This document shows positions 11,224 through 23,800 of a DNA stretch of 64,000 nt, one piece after another. Made by a program: the position numbers and the translations under genes. Within the stretch, counting starts at the first letter, position 1. The number at the start of each line of letters is the position of its first letter. Location of the stretch: positions 3,472,001 through 3,536,000 of the forward strand of contig JAJTTP010000001.1 in NCBI GenBank assembly GCA_023313575.1, written 5' to 3'. This DNA is from Eutypella sp. D-1 (lineage: Eukaryota > Ascomycota > Sordariomycetes > Xylariales > Diatrypaceae). The notes under the pieces are model-generated. The model did not search any database. It saw nothing but the letters and a program-made list of their open reading frames with translations, and was not told the DNA's origin.

Positions 11224-13002
11224 TTAGGTGATGAAAGTCCTCCGTCTGCCTTGCCTGAGTCGGTCCTGTTCACTTTCATAGTCGGCGTTAAGGACGAGAG
11301 ACTGAATGTATTGAAGGATGACGTGATCGGTCTCATAGATAGCGACACCCCCGGGGAGCTTCCCATAGTCGGCGGCGGTCCAGTCCCTAACGACGTTCTT
11401 GCACATCGTGAGCAGCTCGCGGGGGGCCGGGCGGTGAGCCGGGTCCGTCGCCACTTGAAAAGCATTAGATTAAGAGGTTTGAAGAGATATTCTAATTTTA
11501 CGCAATAAGCGGGTTCATTACTTACTGCACCGATACACAAGGTCCTCCAAGTCGTCCGTCACGAGCAGCCCCTGCCACTCCCGCATGGTGGCGTTCGTGT
11601 CGAATTGCACCCCGTTCACCTCGCACCTGTCCGGGTCCTCCCCCGCAAAGTATTGCGCCCCTGTCAATAGCAACTGCATGAGCTGTTCGGAATTAGCAAT
11701 CGTAACATGGTAAATTATTGAGTATTTTGTCCTGAACAATGGGATGACAGATTTTGAACGACTGCGGGGATTAAACCAGAGGTCGGAGTAGCATTAGAGT
11801 AGCAATGAAAACTCACCGCGCCAACATCATGGATGTTAGCCTGCGAAGCGGGTGTAGCCTCTGCAGCAATTATCTCGTCCCTGGCTGGATCTTCGATGCC
11901 ATTTTCACGCAATAGATCGTAAGGGTCGGTTACATCCTCAGTAGTCGCTAGTCCGAAGTCTATCAACTGGTACTCTGTCAGTTCCGGCGTACTACTTCGG
12001 GCGGGAGGGGGGGGGAGGGGGTTGTTCTTTTCTGTGCGATTTGGTAGGAATGGCAGTTACTTTTATTATCGGGCTGATCCGATGCTCTTCGTCGTCAGCA
12101 TCCAGCCCACCCACCAGCACATTATTCGCGTGCATGTCTCCGTGCCTGATGTTGATGTTGGGCGTCACCCCTAGCGGCGGCGGTTTTTCCTTGTATGATT
12201 GCTCGGGTTGAAGTGGCAACCAACGCATACCGACACAGGCCCGGGTTACTGAGTAGAAGGGACGAAGGAAAAACGACATTAGTTATGCTGTCCGTTTCTT
12301 TTTATATGCCACGCCCCCCCCCCCCCCCCCCAATTGATTCCGTAGACGGCTGGGAAGGTAGACTCACAGCAAAGAAATATCCGCCACGCCAGCCTCTCGG
12401 GAATCAGCCGTCCAGACTCCCCAAACCGACAAATTAGGTCCCACAGGCTGCCGTGCGCGACGTATTCCAGAATCAGACCGCGTCCCATGTGCGACTGGAA
12501 ATAGCCTGCGCCTTTTAACTGTGCGATGTCTAGAACGCCATGTGTTAGTGGTGCGACTCCGAAAGAGAGTCTCTTTACCGGAGCCTCGGGAAGAACAAGC
12601 AAGGGGCGGTGGTATGAGGATAACAGTATCAACATCACAGCGGACATGAAAGAAAAGAGCAAAATGAGTCGTACGCTCAGGTCCCGCTAGCAAACTAAGG
12701 ATTTGATACTCGGAGACGGAGTTTCCGAAGTCGTGGTAGGCGTTGTACCATTTGACGATAAACTGGCCTGCGAACTCAGAGCCATTGCGTCGCTCCGTGA
12801 ACAGCCAGCACCCGCCCTGAACCCCGGGGTTGCCTATCTCCTTTACGAACTCTACCGTCGAGAACTGTGTGAAGTACCGTAGCGCGTCTGCCGCGTACTC
12901 GGGCAGATTATTTTGGAACTGCGTCGACGGCGGTATCCCCTGTAGCGGCGTTGGATTTGCCGGTGGCATCGGCCGCAGCGGTGGCAACCGACGACTAGCC
13001 AT
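11224..13002 (-). CDS. Protein-kinase-fold protein, six exons
   Basis: Reconstructed exons: 13002-12675, 12529-12368, 12248-12061, 11966-11817, 11682-11526 and 11453-11224. All phases close to give 404 residues. Donors include GTACGA, GTGAGT, GTAACT and GTAAGT; branch sites such as CACTAAC, ACTAAT and GCTAAT precede the acceptors. Kinase landmarks are FIVKWY (Lys84, ATP binding), SEYQIL (Glu98, helix C), a hinge near LILEYV, the catalytic loop HGDMHANNVLV (Asp201, with Gly replacing the usual Arg of HRD), and IDFGLA (Asp229, metal binding). The C-lobe ends with ATDPAHRPAPRELL. A classic glycine-rich loop is not evident; GNPGVQGGCWLF may replace it. Fungal genomes hold many such lineage-specific kinase-like proteins. 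Catalysis is plausible because Lys, Glu and both Asp are present, but substrate and pathway are unknown. The stop at 11224 is the simplest end; a further exon cannot be excluded. Confidence 0.8.
12314..12331. repeat. Poly-C tract, 18 C, inside an intron
   Basis: A run of 18 C on the plus strand lies within the second intron of the kinase-like gene, so the transcript carries poly-G. It sits between a normal donor (GTGAGT) and the branch site, and may vary in length between isolates. Confidence 0.9.
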
Positions 13003-13380
13003 CGCGTGTTTCTTCTCTTTTCTTTAATGTCTCTTTCGGGCCAGTGCCTAGAGTCGACGTTGGTATCCCAGAGATGAGATTTAGGAAGGTAGACTCCTCG
13101 AGTGTCATTGATTGACCTGGTCAGTCATACGTCCTCGAATCGCATAGCCGTTTCCGGCAATCCAGATGCTTGGGTGTTTTTGAATGGCCGACACCCTCTT
13201 TGTCCAAATTATGATTTTCTGGGGCTCGAAGAACCACATCCGCAGTGGGCAATTGAACAAACGATCTACTTAGCCAAGCGGAATCTTTGGTCTGGTTAAT
13301 CGATATATGCAGCCTTGAAGAGCTGCGATAATTTCTTTTAACGACTGAGTTTGGCCCGTCTTTACACTCCGAAGCGCCTC

Positions 13381-13413
<33 letters not shown>

Positions 13414-13756
13414 ATTCACGAACCCAAACGAGAGCTCGAAGTAATGACCAGGATAGAACATGAACATACACGTCACTGAGAAAATTAGATTGCCCAATAT
13501 TCTTTATTCCTAGAAGCCTATCCTTCAAAAGCGTATATATGTACATATAAAAGAACGCATGCTGCGCGTGCCTAGCCGTGCCTAGTCTTTGGAGGAAGTA
13601 GCGCTACTTTTACTAATAATGTAAAATCGCTTCGACTCATCCTCATCCCTTCGTCGCGTTTTCCTGCCCGATTCCGATCCAGACAAGACACAGCCTAATT
13701 CGAATAGCGGGGAGATAAAAACGAAGCAGAGCGCCCGCAGACTGGCCTATAACTTA
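13003..13756. other. Intergenic with a long homopolymer tract
   Basis: Between the kinase-like start and the hexosaminidase stop I see no gene. The only notable content is the poly-C/poly-A tract listed separately and a short duplicated word (gtgcctag) near 13568-13582. Confidence 0.55.
13380..13411. repeat. Poly-C (about 23) followed by poly-A (9)
   Basis: An uninterrupted run of about 23 C is followed directly by nine A. Tracts this long are error-prone in sequencing and hypermutable in vivo, so the exact length is uncertain. Confidence 0.9.
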
Positions 13757-15682
13757 TTACGCGACGAGCTCGCAGGCAGTGGCGTTCAGGCCCTGGGTGC
13801 AGAAGGGCATGTGGACGGGGGCGGAACCGACGCCGCGGGCGACCATGCGCTCGCGGAACTCGGCGAGGCGAGGCGCGGCGTCGATCTGGGAGCGGTTCTT
13901 GCCAGTGTCCGGGTCGATATTGCCGGACCAGAGGACCTCGCCGAGGGCGCTGCTGCGGGGCCAGAGGATGCTGTCGATGATGACTTCGTCAATCGACTCG
14001 GACCAGGCAGCCACCTCACCGCCGATGACGAGCTCCGCTTCCTTCTCAGTCAGCCCTTCGCGCGGGTTATGGCTGTAGATCAGCCGCCACCCCTTCGCCG
14101 GCGTGCACCAATCGTTAAATGGGTAGTTCTGTGTGAACGCGGCGCCGTTGTCAAAGTTAAGCCAGTGGCCGCGGCCACAGTCGAGGTACTATTCGACAAT
14201 CATTAACTTTACTGCTCTGATAGTAGCTAATACGTGTCTCAGGGGACCGCATTCTGTCCTATTGTCTCGTTGCACTTACCCAATAGTTATAGTTGCTGTC
14301 AATCGTGTTGAAGCCGCGCTGAGTAAGGTTCTTGACGGCACCATCGCCGAGCCAGGACTGTACAACGACATTCTTGTCCATGGTAACGTTATAGTTAAGG
14401 GGAAACTCCTCCCAGACGATGGGAGTAAGTCCGTGCTGGTGGATTCGGTCCTGGTGTCTCTTGAGGAAGCCCTGCAGGAGGGGTTGAATGACTTCAGTCT
14501 CATTGGTGCCGACCGTCTCGTCAAGTGCGATGGCGTTGAAGTTGACCTCGTCACCACCCATGTGGTGGTAGTTGGAGTAGGGCTTAGTGCGTGGCAGCAC
14601 ATCGTCCATCAGTGTGTCAAGGAAGTCATCGACTTCGGGCTTGTCCAGCTTGAGCTGACCGCACGGTGGTTCAGCACAGAAGTTCTGCCAGGGGGCGGCC
14701 TGCCAGGCAGCGATGAGGTCTGGGTAGGCCAAGGCGGCGACACCAAAGTGGCCCGGGGTGTCAATCTCAAAGATAACCTCGACACCGCGCTGGAGCGCGT
14801 ATTTCTGGATCGACTCGACATCCTCGGGGGTGTAGGTCTTTCCCTTGGCGTAGGCCCCTTTGGCGGATAGTTCCGGGAGGGAAGGAACCTCAAGCGGCCA
14901 CGACTGGGAGTCCGTGGCGTGGATGTGCAGGCGGTTGAGCTTGTTCCAGCCCATGGCGTCGATAGTCCGGTAGATCGACTCCACCGAGAAGAAGTAACGG
15001 GAAACGTCGAACAGGATACCGCGGTGTTTGTACTGAGGCTTATCAGTGATCTCGACGGGAGCCTTGTTGGTATAGACACCGGAGCCTGAGGAGTGCTCGA
15101 AGAATAGCTGCGAGAAGGAATCTAGAGCGCGGAGCACGCCGACCGAGGAGGGAGCACGAATGCTGGCCTCGCCACTGGTGGTAACGCTCAAGCTGTAAGA
15201 CTCATCAACGTCACCGGTCAGGGCCTTCCATGATCTCTCGGTTCCATTGGTGGAGATCGAGATGCTGGAGATGTAAGTCTTCTCCTTATCGGCACTCGGC
15301 TCGGTCTCAGCCAGAGCCAGGCGGTCGTACAGCATCCAGGGGACGAAGTTGTCCTCTAAAATTGCCTTGAGTGTACGAGAGACAGCACCGGTGACGATCT
15401 CATTGCTGGAGAATCCCTCGCATTCCTTAGGGTCCCCAATGTTCGGTTGGAGCTGCCGAAAAGGTAAGGTACGGTCAGTATGGCGTATGCATTGGGAGTA
15501 CATAAGCCAGTAGCAACGTAACATACCTGTTGGCCATTGTAAGAGACCTTTACATCTTCGCCTAACCACAAGGTCTTATCGCCGGTGCTGATCTTCGCGG
15601 GCGCAGGCCAGATGGCTAGGGCGGGGGTGGCGGAGAGTAGAAGGGCAGACAGCAAGGTGCTGCAGCTAGATAGGGACTTCAT
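13757..15682 (-). CDS. Secreted beta-N-acetylhexosaminidase, GH20
   Basis: Exons 15682-15527, 15452-14280 and 14188-13757 encode 586 residues. Introns have donors GTATGT and GTAAGT; the first has TACTGACC before GGCAG. All junctions are phase 0. GH20 exo-hexosaminidases release terminal GlcNAc from chitooligosaccharides and N-glycans, completing chitin breakdown started by GH18 chitinases. The protein starts with a signal peptide (MKSLSSCSTLLSALLLSATPALA), followed by a GH20 N-terminal domain. The catalytic barrel includes KHRGILFDVSRYFFSV, NRLHIHATDSQSWPLEVPS, FEIDTPGHFG and the catalytic pair in HHMGGDEVNF (Asp353 polarises the substrate acetamido group, Glu354 is the acid/base). The third exon gives DCGRGHWLNFDNG and the final helix region with LGEVLWSG. 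Several N-glycosylation sequons fit secretion. Length and architecture match fungal NagA/Nag1-type enzymes, so I am confident of the activity. Confidence 0.95.
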
Positions 15683-18480
15683 TTTGGACGGGTTTGGTTT
15701 TATCCCGTTGTACTATTTATTAATTAACTACAAGATAGGCGCGGGTAGTGTATGGCAAACACACGGAGGTGGAAGCCGAATAAAAAAGAATGAATGGCGG
15801 GCCTGATCCAGAGCAACAAAGAAAGAAAAGAAGCGTAATAAAGCTGCAAGAGACGTGCGCTCCAACTGTTATATATTTGATCCGGGGTAAACTGTTAATT
15901 GGACCTCAGGCTCTTCGCCTCAATGCTGCTGGTACTAACATGCAGCCAGGAACGGATGGCCGGGATGGCAGTGTGCCAAGATGAGCGCGGCGCGACACTT
16001 GACTAGGAGGAACCTGACAAGCCTGAACAGAAGGGGGGGATCAGAAGGTGCCCATGAAGGGTGGAGCAGGGGGCAATCACAAGCTGCAGCATCCCAAGCA
16101 TCCGCACCATCTGCATTTGATTGGCTATACCAAACACGGGAATCCAAGGTGACGATCCAGATGGAAATGTCGATGTGCCGCCGTTTCGGGGCCGTTATGG
16201 TCGTTGTTGTCGTGTAAAGTTCGAGTAAGTGCTTAACTTATTGCTTGGAACTGCCTACTATGTTATAACTAGTCAGATCGTCTCACATCCATCATAATTG
16301 ATCGGGTCTGAATATCTCATAACACGCTTGACTCAGCATAAGTGGTAAGGCTGTCACCTATCAAGGATGATTTAAAAACCCTGCTCAGATTCAGGTCCAC
16401 GTGTGTTAACTTGAATCTTGTAGTTCTATTTACCTTGAGTAGGTAGTTACTAGGTAGCGCAACGTTGCACGTTAATTAGTCTGAAGGAGTTTATTGATAG
16501 GATTGCGGGCGGCAGATGATTGTATTACATTGCATCGGAGTTTTTGTACCCAAGCCACAAGCCGGCCGGAAATGGGTAGATGAGCAGGGGATCGATGAAC
16601 AAATGTCTTGAATGTTCTGAATGTCTTCTTGGACATCTTGACTTGCAGACTGGCAGGGCAGTAGTTGTCTCACTTACTATCCCTTCTCTCTTTTTCCTTC
16701 TTTGTCTTTGTTGTTTAAGAAGCCACAACTGCTATGAGAAGCGGTGTAGATGTAACGTATAATGGAATTAATGTAGTATCGCCTCCCACCTATAATTCTC
16801 GAAAGAAACAATTCAGGGGTGAGATGTCTCGTTCTATGTAACTCTACTCTCCAACAAAGGCAGTCAGGCTGGCAGAGGGTTGCAGAGTTATTGGTTGTTG
16901 GTGATGATATTTTCGTAAGCAAGATCAGGCTATCCTATCAGCCTATTAAGCTGTTCTTACTACAAATGGTGTTATTTCTTTTTGGCTTCCTACTTCTCTT
17001 GATCAGTGACACCTTCCTCCCCTGTATATGGGATTAATCCTTTTGCCTTTTTTAGAAGCGCAACTTGCCAAATGCAATCCTTAGGGTAACCTACTTAACA
17101 GGTTTATAGGCCTTCGATAGGTTTACTATAGTACTATGTACACTTAAACCATACAACTAGGTAACCCTTACAAGTACATTAAATAGACACCTAAATAGAC
17201 GTTACCCTAAACTAGATGTGTTATCAAGTACTACTAAGCAGACGATTACTACTTGGTAGACTACCTAAGTACCTAGCTGGATGCGTACCGGTAGGAGATG
17301 CTGGGCAGCTAGGATCGTCGTGTGTAATTACACTACGCCCTATGCGATTAGGCCTGGACCTCCCTAATGCGACATGGCGGCACCTACCGTAGGCGAACAA
17401 AGGTGGGTAAAGCCTGAAATATCCGACCCCCAGGAAAGTTTTTGTGGCACCCGGCGTTGTGGGGTATATACCTACTTACCGGTAAGTACTTCCAAAGGTC
17501 GTACCTGGGCATAGTTAGTAGCTCCTACACTTAATCAGGATCATCGGAATACTTATGTACCTAGGTAGCTAGGTACCCTCCGGCGTCGCACCGAATTTAG
17601 CACTGAATTTAACGTTTTAACGTTTTGACGTTCATTGTTGTCCCTTCGTCGGGCTTTGTCCGCCCTTCCACTACTATGGCCCCGAGCGGAACGTGCCGGG
17701 GATTTCTATCTCTTTTTCATTAAGAATCATCCTTCTTAATATGCCTGCTCCCGAGCCACCCGGGACAAAGAAATTTGATCTAACAGACTTGTACACCTCA
17801 TCTATATGCGAACCTCTTTGGTAAAATGTATGTGTAAGCTCTAGATTCAGACTGGATGTACTCCGCACCTACCTACTTCATGCTTCCTTACTCATGTAAG
17901 TATATATACACCTTAGGTAGGCGGGTAGGTACTTACCGAAGATATCTAGAATCCGACTCGTTAGATCGGCTTACTATGAACTACTGTAGGTACCATCTCA
18001 CTATAGGTCTATAAATACACCATTTTATGGAGGCGCTCCACGCTGTTGGATCCCCCGAACCTGGGCAGAGGAATTCTGCCCTAAATTATATTTTCTTCCT
18101 GAACTCCTGACATTTCTACTAATTTGGACTTGCTTGGTAAGTTGTGGTGGACGGTTCCTCATTTTTCCACACTCTGGATCCTACTATGTCCGCCATGAAC
18201 GACGACGGCCATCAAGGGATGCAATATAGTAGGCATAAGACATGACTCGGTTCTGCCTGAACAGGTTGTGGTCAGAGTTAGAATGCTGCACTGTTTACCT
18301 ATAGGCGCATTGAATAGATTGCACCCCCGCAACGGCAGATACCCTAGGATCATAGCACCATACGTAATTGTTGCCCTCTTTTTCCCGGGACATCCCTTAC
18401 CAGAAACCGGTCCGGTGTGGTATAGGACACGGATATAACCGCCACCACGCCACGCTCCCGGCGATGACAACTGAGCGTCG
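15683..18480. other. Long intergenic region
   Basis: About 2.8 kb with no gene I can support. The part before about 16000 probably contains the hexosaminidase promoter. From about 17040 to 18000 the DNA is rich in tacc/ggta words, including an inverted repeat at 17557-17576 (arms GTACCTAG and CTAGGTAC, 4-nt spacer). Open frames at 16491-17040 and 18159-18470 show no family features. Confidence 0.5.
17557..17576. repeat. Inverted repeat built on TACCTAGGTA
   Basis: Arms GTACCTAG and CTAGGTAC are separated by GTAG. Related words recur in other intergenic parts of the window: 32826-32835, 33026-33035, near 36420, near 56925, near 60595 and 63398-63411. Confidence 0.7.
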
Positions 18481-20281
18481 TCATAGTCTGGTTCCTAAGT
18501 TGACATGCACGGCCTTGGTTTGCGTGTAGGCAGCAAGGCCCTCCTCACCGAGCTCGCGGCCGCCGAAGCCGCTCTGACGGAACCCACCGAACGGGACTCG
18601 AAAATCTGAGTCCTGTGACGAGTTGACCCAGACGGTGCCCGCAGCAAGACGTGCTGCCACCCGATGTGCTCGCTCCACACTGCCTGTGAACAATGCCGCC
18701 GCCAGTCCGTACGATGTGTCGTTGGCCATTGTCACCGCTTCCTCTTCTGTCTCGAATGGCGTTGCCACAGAGCACACTGGCCCAAAAACCTCCTCTCTGT
18801 AGATCCGCATGTCGGTTTTGACACCTGTAAATACCGTAGGCTCGACGAAGAAACCCCGTCCATTCGCGCGGGGTTGCGACAGCTTCTCTCTGCCGCCTGT
18901 CGCCAGCGTCGCGCCCTCGGCGACACCTGCCTCTACATACGCCAGCACCTTCTCGTACTGATCGCGGCTTACGAGGGGCCCGTGCGTCGTAGACGGGTCG
19001 AAGGGGTCGCCGACGCGCGTGCGGGCGCGGACAATCTCGAGGAGCTCGGTAACAAGAGCATTGTGGGCGGAGCGCTGAGCCAGGACGCGCGAAGTCGCTG
19101 TACAGACCTGGCCCATGTTGGAGCCGAGGGCGCCGGCGTAAGCCCAGAGTGCCGCCTGCCGCAGGTCCGGCGCGTCTGCGAACACGAGCAGTGGCGACTT
19201 GCCTCCTGTCTCCAGTGTCACACCCTTAAGGTTTGATGCTGCCGCCGCCGCCATCACCCGTTTTCCTGTTGCGGTTGAACCCGTGAACGCCACCTTGTCC
19301 ACCCCGGAGTGCCCCGCCAACGCCTGCCCTGCCTCCCGACCGTGTCCGTTGACGATGTTCACGACGCCCGCGGGGAAGCCGGCCTCGCGGACGAGATCGG
19401 CGAGGTACAAGGCCGACAGCGGTGTCTGTTCCGCCGGCTTAAGGACGACCGTGTTCCCAGCTGCTAAGGCGGGACCCAATTTCCAGGCGGCCATCATCAA
19501 GGGGTAGTTCCACTATTAACGATGTTAGACAACGTGCTAGCCCGCACTCGCACTTGCAGCACCTACTGGTATGATCTGTGCGCAAACTCCGAGGGGCTCT
19601 TTGAGGGTATACGCGAGTTTCTGGACGGAGGTGGGTATGGTTTGGCCATGGACCTTGTCGGCCCAGCCGGCGTAGTAGCGCAGGGTGCTGAGGACCTCGG
19701 GCAGGTCGCTGCCCGCAGCCTCGGCATACGGCTTGCCGTTGTCCCATGTCTCGAGGGTCGCGAGGTCCGCCGCGCGGCGCTCCACCAGGTCCGCCAGCCG
19801 CAGCATCAGGGCACCGCGCTCTGTCCCTGCCATCTCGCGCCACGGCGACCCGTGCTCGAATGCCGCCCGCGCCACCTCTACTGCCCTGTCCACATCCGCT
19901 GCCCCCGCAGCCTCCACGCTGCAGATCTCCCGCTCGTCCCTAGCATACCTCGTAAGCTCGAGCGCCATATGTGGATCAATAGATGCATCTTCTCTCATAG
20001 CAAGGCACTGTAGATAAATAAGGACTAGGAACTCACGTCGGATTTATGCTCGTGATCCTCCCACCAGCACTCGATGGCACGAATTCATTATTGATGAATA
20101 GGCCGGTAGGCAATGTGAACCGCCTACCGTTCGGCGCCGTGAGGTCCGCTTCCAGGTTTGCGATTGTGGACGCTAGGCGGATGCGTGCGTGGAGAACCCC
20201 GGTCCGTAGAGGGAACCCCACTGGCCTCAGCTGCCCTAAGGGGCGTGAGCGAGAGGTTGTTCTTAACGTTTGTCCGAACAT
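18481..20281 (-). CDS. Aldehyde dehydrogenase, probably mitochondrial
   Basis: NAD(P)+-dependent oxidation of aldehydes to carboxylic acids. Exons 20281-20037, 19939-19567 and 19512-18481 encode 549 residues. Intron 1 has donor GTGAGT and acceptor GCTAG; intron 2 has donor GTAGGT and acceptor AATAG and restores the family motif QIIPWNYPL across the splice. The Arg/Ser-rich, acid-free start ([20 protein letters not shown]) looks like a mitochondrial presequence, followed by the family start FINNEFVPS. Catalytic features are FTGSTATGK (cofactor loop), LETGGKSP with general-base Glu307, and [10 protein letters not shown] with nucleophile Cys343. [10 protein letters not shown] and [20 protein letters not shown] complete the fold. 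About forty extra N-terminal residues relative to a cytosolic ALDH support organelle import. Candidate substrates are acetaldehyde and related aldehydes; this is a family-level assignment. Confidence 0.93.
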
Positions 20282-20832
20282 CCTGCCTTTCCCTGGGCGA
20301 GGTAAGCCTTATTGTTTCGCTTCATCTGCGGAGTTGCAAAAGGATAAAATTGGGAAACTGACTTGTGTTGGCTTAAATGCTTTAAGTATTTAGTAATTCG
20401 GTCGACGGAGTCCATTGAAGTGGGGCTCTGCCTTTGCCTTTAACTTTTGGATCCGTTATTTTCTCCCCTTGGGCGATATACGGTCAAGGTGTGACGTCTA
20501 AAGATATTTTGTCGTTCTCAAGCTCACCCGCCCGCGTATCTTCAACACATGTTATGGGTGGTCATAGCTATAGATGACGTGCGATACAATGCCACGACAT
20601 TCCAGCCGCGTACTATCTGAGAGGGGCTCTCATCTCCTGCTCGTACAGTTGTTACATGACTCCACCATGCATGATGCGGTAGACCGTAGGGGTACCAAAG
20701 ACGGCAAACCTCGTCATAACAAAGCAAGGAAATCATTACTACATGCCTAGGTTTGGGGCTTTGATTATACCCCCGGATATCGTACAATCTCTGCTCTGCT
20801 CTGATACTACCTTTGTATCTCATGCTCATGCT
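20282..20832. other. Intergenic
   Basis: This short stretch lies between the ALDH start and the STAND gene stop. No coding potential is evident. It should contain the ALDH promoter and the STAND gene terminator. Confidence 0.5.
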
Positions 20833-23800
20833 CTAGAATCGATCCATCCATCTTGAGGCCCTTCCTGCCCATCCGCCACTACTCTCATCTTCAGGCTCCT
20901 CCTCCTGGGGTTCTTCCACTGGTTCTTCTTCGGGCTCTTCTTCGGGTTCTTCAGGTTCCTCCTCGGGCTCTTCCTCAGGCTCTGGCTCTTCCTCCACCTC
21001 TTCCTTCGCCTCCGGCTCTGCCTCTGGTTCCTCCTCCGTCTCCTCTACCGGCTCATCTGCTGGTTCCTCTGCTAGTTCCTCTTCTGGCTCTTCTGGATCA
21101 CACTCTGGCTCTTCTGGATCACACTCTGGCTCTTCCCCTGGATCTTCGTGTGGGTCTTCCTGAGGAACTTGGGATTCCTCCTCCGGCTCCCCGGTCAGAC
21201 TCCTCTGGACACCATTTGCCTGATATTCTTGCGGGCCTCCGAAATCTCCACGATAGCCTGTGTCACCTCCATTGGCACTAGGCTCTATTCCGCGGGTATT
21301 TTCGTTCTCATCTTTCCCCATCATCGAGCCGATGGCGTTACCAATCAGCTTCACACTCGCATCCGTTCCGCCTTGATTGCCGCCCCCATCTCCACCATTG
21401 GTGTCTGCAAACCCTCTCGTGCCGTTTGTCGTACCTGTTTCAAAGCCCCGGCTCGCATTTCCATTTGCATTTACCGCTGTCTGGGCCTCAGTTTCCTCCT
21501 CCTCGGGTTCTTCCTCGAACTCATCCTCAATATCTTGATAATAGTGTTCCACATCGTCTCCGAAGTCGCTGTTGGTGTCCTCCTCGTCTGTGCTGATCAC
21601 TTTCTGCCGGCGTAACTGTGCCCTGAAGCGCGGGAGGAGCTGCCTCACGTTGACCGGGCTACCCTTCTTCTTCTTTTCCATCGCCAACACGCTCCTCCAG
21701 ATGAGCCTGAAGGCCTCTTTCCTCTGCAGGGCAAATGCCTTCTCTAGCGCGGCCAGGTACGCTTCGGGCGGGAACTCGGATCCACCCTCCTCTCCTTCCC
21801 TCTCCTCGAGGAGGAGTTCCAACACACTAACGTCCCCACCCTCGTGGTAGTCGCGTACGACGGCCGCCACGAGCGCGTTGCCATACTTTCCTGACCGCGA
21901 CGCGGGACCGTCGACCCGCGCGCCCCGTTCTAACAGCAATCTGCAGATCTCTGGGCCGCACTTAAGCGCTGCTGCTTGTAGTGCCGTGCCGTGCTTGCCG
22001 GCGATTGTGTTGGGATCTGCGCCCGCCTCGAGCAGAAGTCGCGCATTCCGACTGCACCCCGCAAAGGCGGCGGCCTGCAGCGCCGTTCCTGCCTTCGTGT
22101 TTCCCTGGGGCACGGTGTTGACCTCCGGGTCCCGCTGTAGCAGTAGCCGCAGGCACCCATCGTCGGGCTCCGCGGCCGCAGCGTGCAAGGGTGTAAAGTG
22201 CTCGCCACCCTGGGCGTTGAGGCCCAAGTCCCTGTTTCCGTTACCTTGTAAGGACCTAATTTGGCCTCGGAGCCTGCCTTTCCCGGGCTCATGTCCGTTG
22301 AGAACCAGCTCTAGACATGCCTTGCTGCCCGAGATTGCGGCCGCCTGGACAACGGTGTCATACGGACCGCCACGAACTGAAGGATTAGCCCCGTGCTGCA
22401 TCAGGAGCCTGCAGGTGTCGACGTGTCCTCTATGCGCCGCAGCGTGAAGGGCGGTACCGTAGTGCTTCCCGCAGATGTTTATGTTGGCGCCGTGCCGTAA
22501 CAGCACCTCCACGCACGCGTCGTCCCCGAACAGCGCCGAGAGGATCAGTGCGGTGTCGCCGTCTGGGTCTTGTGTGTCGACGCGCGCCCCGTGCTGGATC
22601 AGCGCCTCCAACCGATTCGCAGCCAGTGTCGCAGACGCGTTGATGAGAGGCGTGCTCCCGTCCGCCCCGCCCGTCACGTTAGGGTTCGCCCCTCCCTCGA
22701 GCAGCAGCTCCAGGAGGTCGCCGCGGCCCTGACTTGCGGCCGCCGTGAGCGGATTGGTGAAATCGCCGGAGCCGCGGTCGGGGTCCGCACCGGCCGCCAA
22801 CAGTGTCTTTGCGATCGCCAAGTTGCCAGCAACACAGGCCGCTTGAAGTGGGGTGCCGTCTGGATGCTTGTCAGTGTGCCCGTTAGCGGAAGCGCCGCAT
22901 TGCAACAGGAAGCCAACGACATCCTCGTGGCCCTGAGATGCTGCTGCTTGGAGAGGGTAACCTGAGGCAGCGTTGAGGTCTGCGCGGGCGCTGACGAGCA
23001 TCTTTAGGAGCGTTACGTTGCCGTCGTATGCCGCCGCCGTCACGGCATTACCATATTCTTCACCTGTCGCATTTGGATTCGCACCGCAGTGCCGTAGGAG
23101 TAGGTCGACGGTGGCCTCATGCTCCCCGTCGGTCGCCATGTACAGGGCGTTATTTACTGCAGTCTGTGTGAGGGCATTGTGCTGTCGATGGTGGTTCCAA
23201 AGTTCCTTCACGACGGCGTCATGGCCCTGCGACGCGGCCCCTTCGAATGCTTTGTCGCACTTAAGCCCCCCGTAACTCTGTAGCAGGAGTCTGACTATGA
23301 GGGAGAAATTGTTTTGGGAGGCTTCCTCGAGCGCGCGCTGGTGTGAAGCCGGGTTCTTGTCAAAACGCATTAAAGTTTCTACTATACCCAGATGCCCAGC
23401 CGAGGCAGCGGCAGCCAGAGCGCTACCGTACTCCTTCGAGATCATATTCTGGTGCCCACCGGCATCCAGGAGCGCGACGACGAGGTCATCATAACCCCCA
23501 AGCGCCGCAACAGCGACAGGCGAGTCGAAATCATCAGACGTCAGCGTCGGGCTTGCCCCCTTCGACAGGAGAAGCTCCGCGGCTGCTTTCTGGTTGAAGC
23601 AAAGCGCCAGGGTGAAGGGGGTACCAACTTCCTTTGACACCGCATTCACGTCTGCCGTCACGTGGTCTCCGTCCAGGAGAAATTTGATGGCCTCGATCTG
23701 TCCTGCGGAGGCAGCCATGTGAAGCGGGGTCCAGGTGCTGTCCTGTAGGCCATCGTGGATGTCGGCGCCGAGCGAGAGAAGCTTCTCCATCGTCTCCACA

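Noticed and set aside
10966..11508. 180-residue plus-strand open frame
   Set aside because: It overlaps exon 6 and an intron of the kinase-like gene, whose splice phases and motifs are far stronger.
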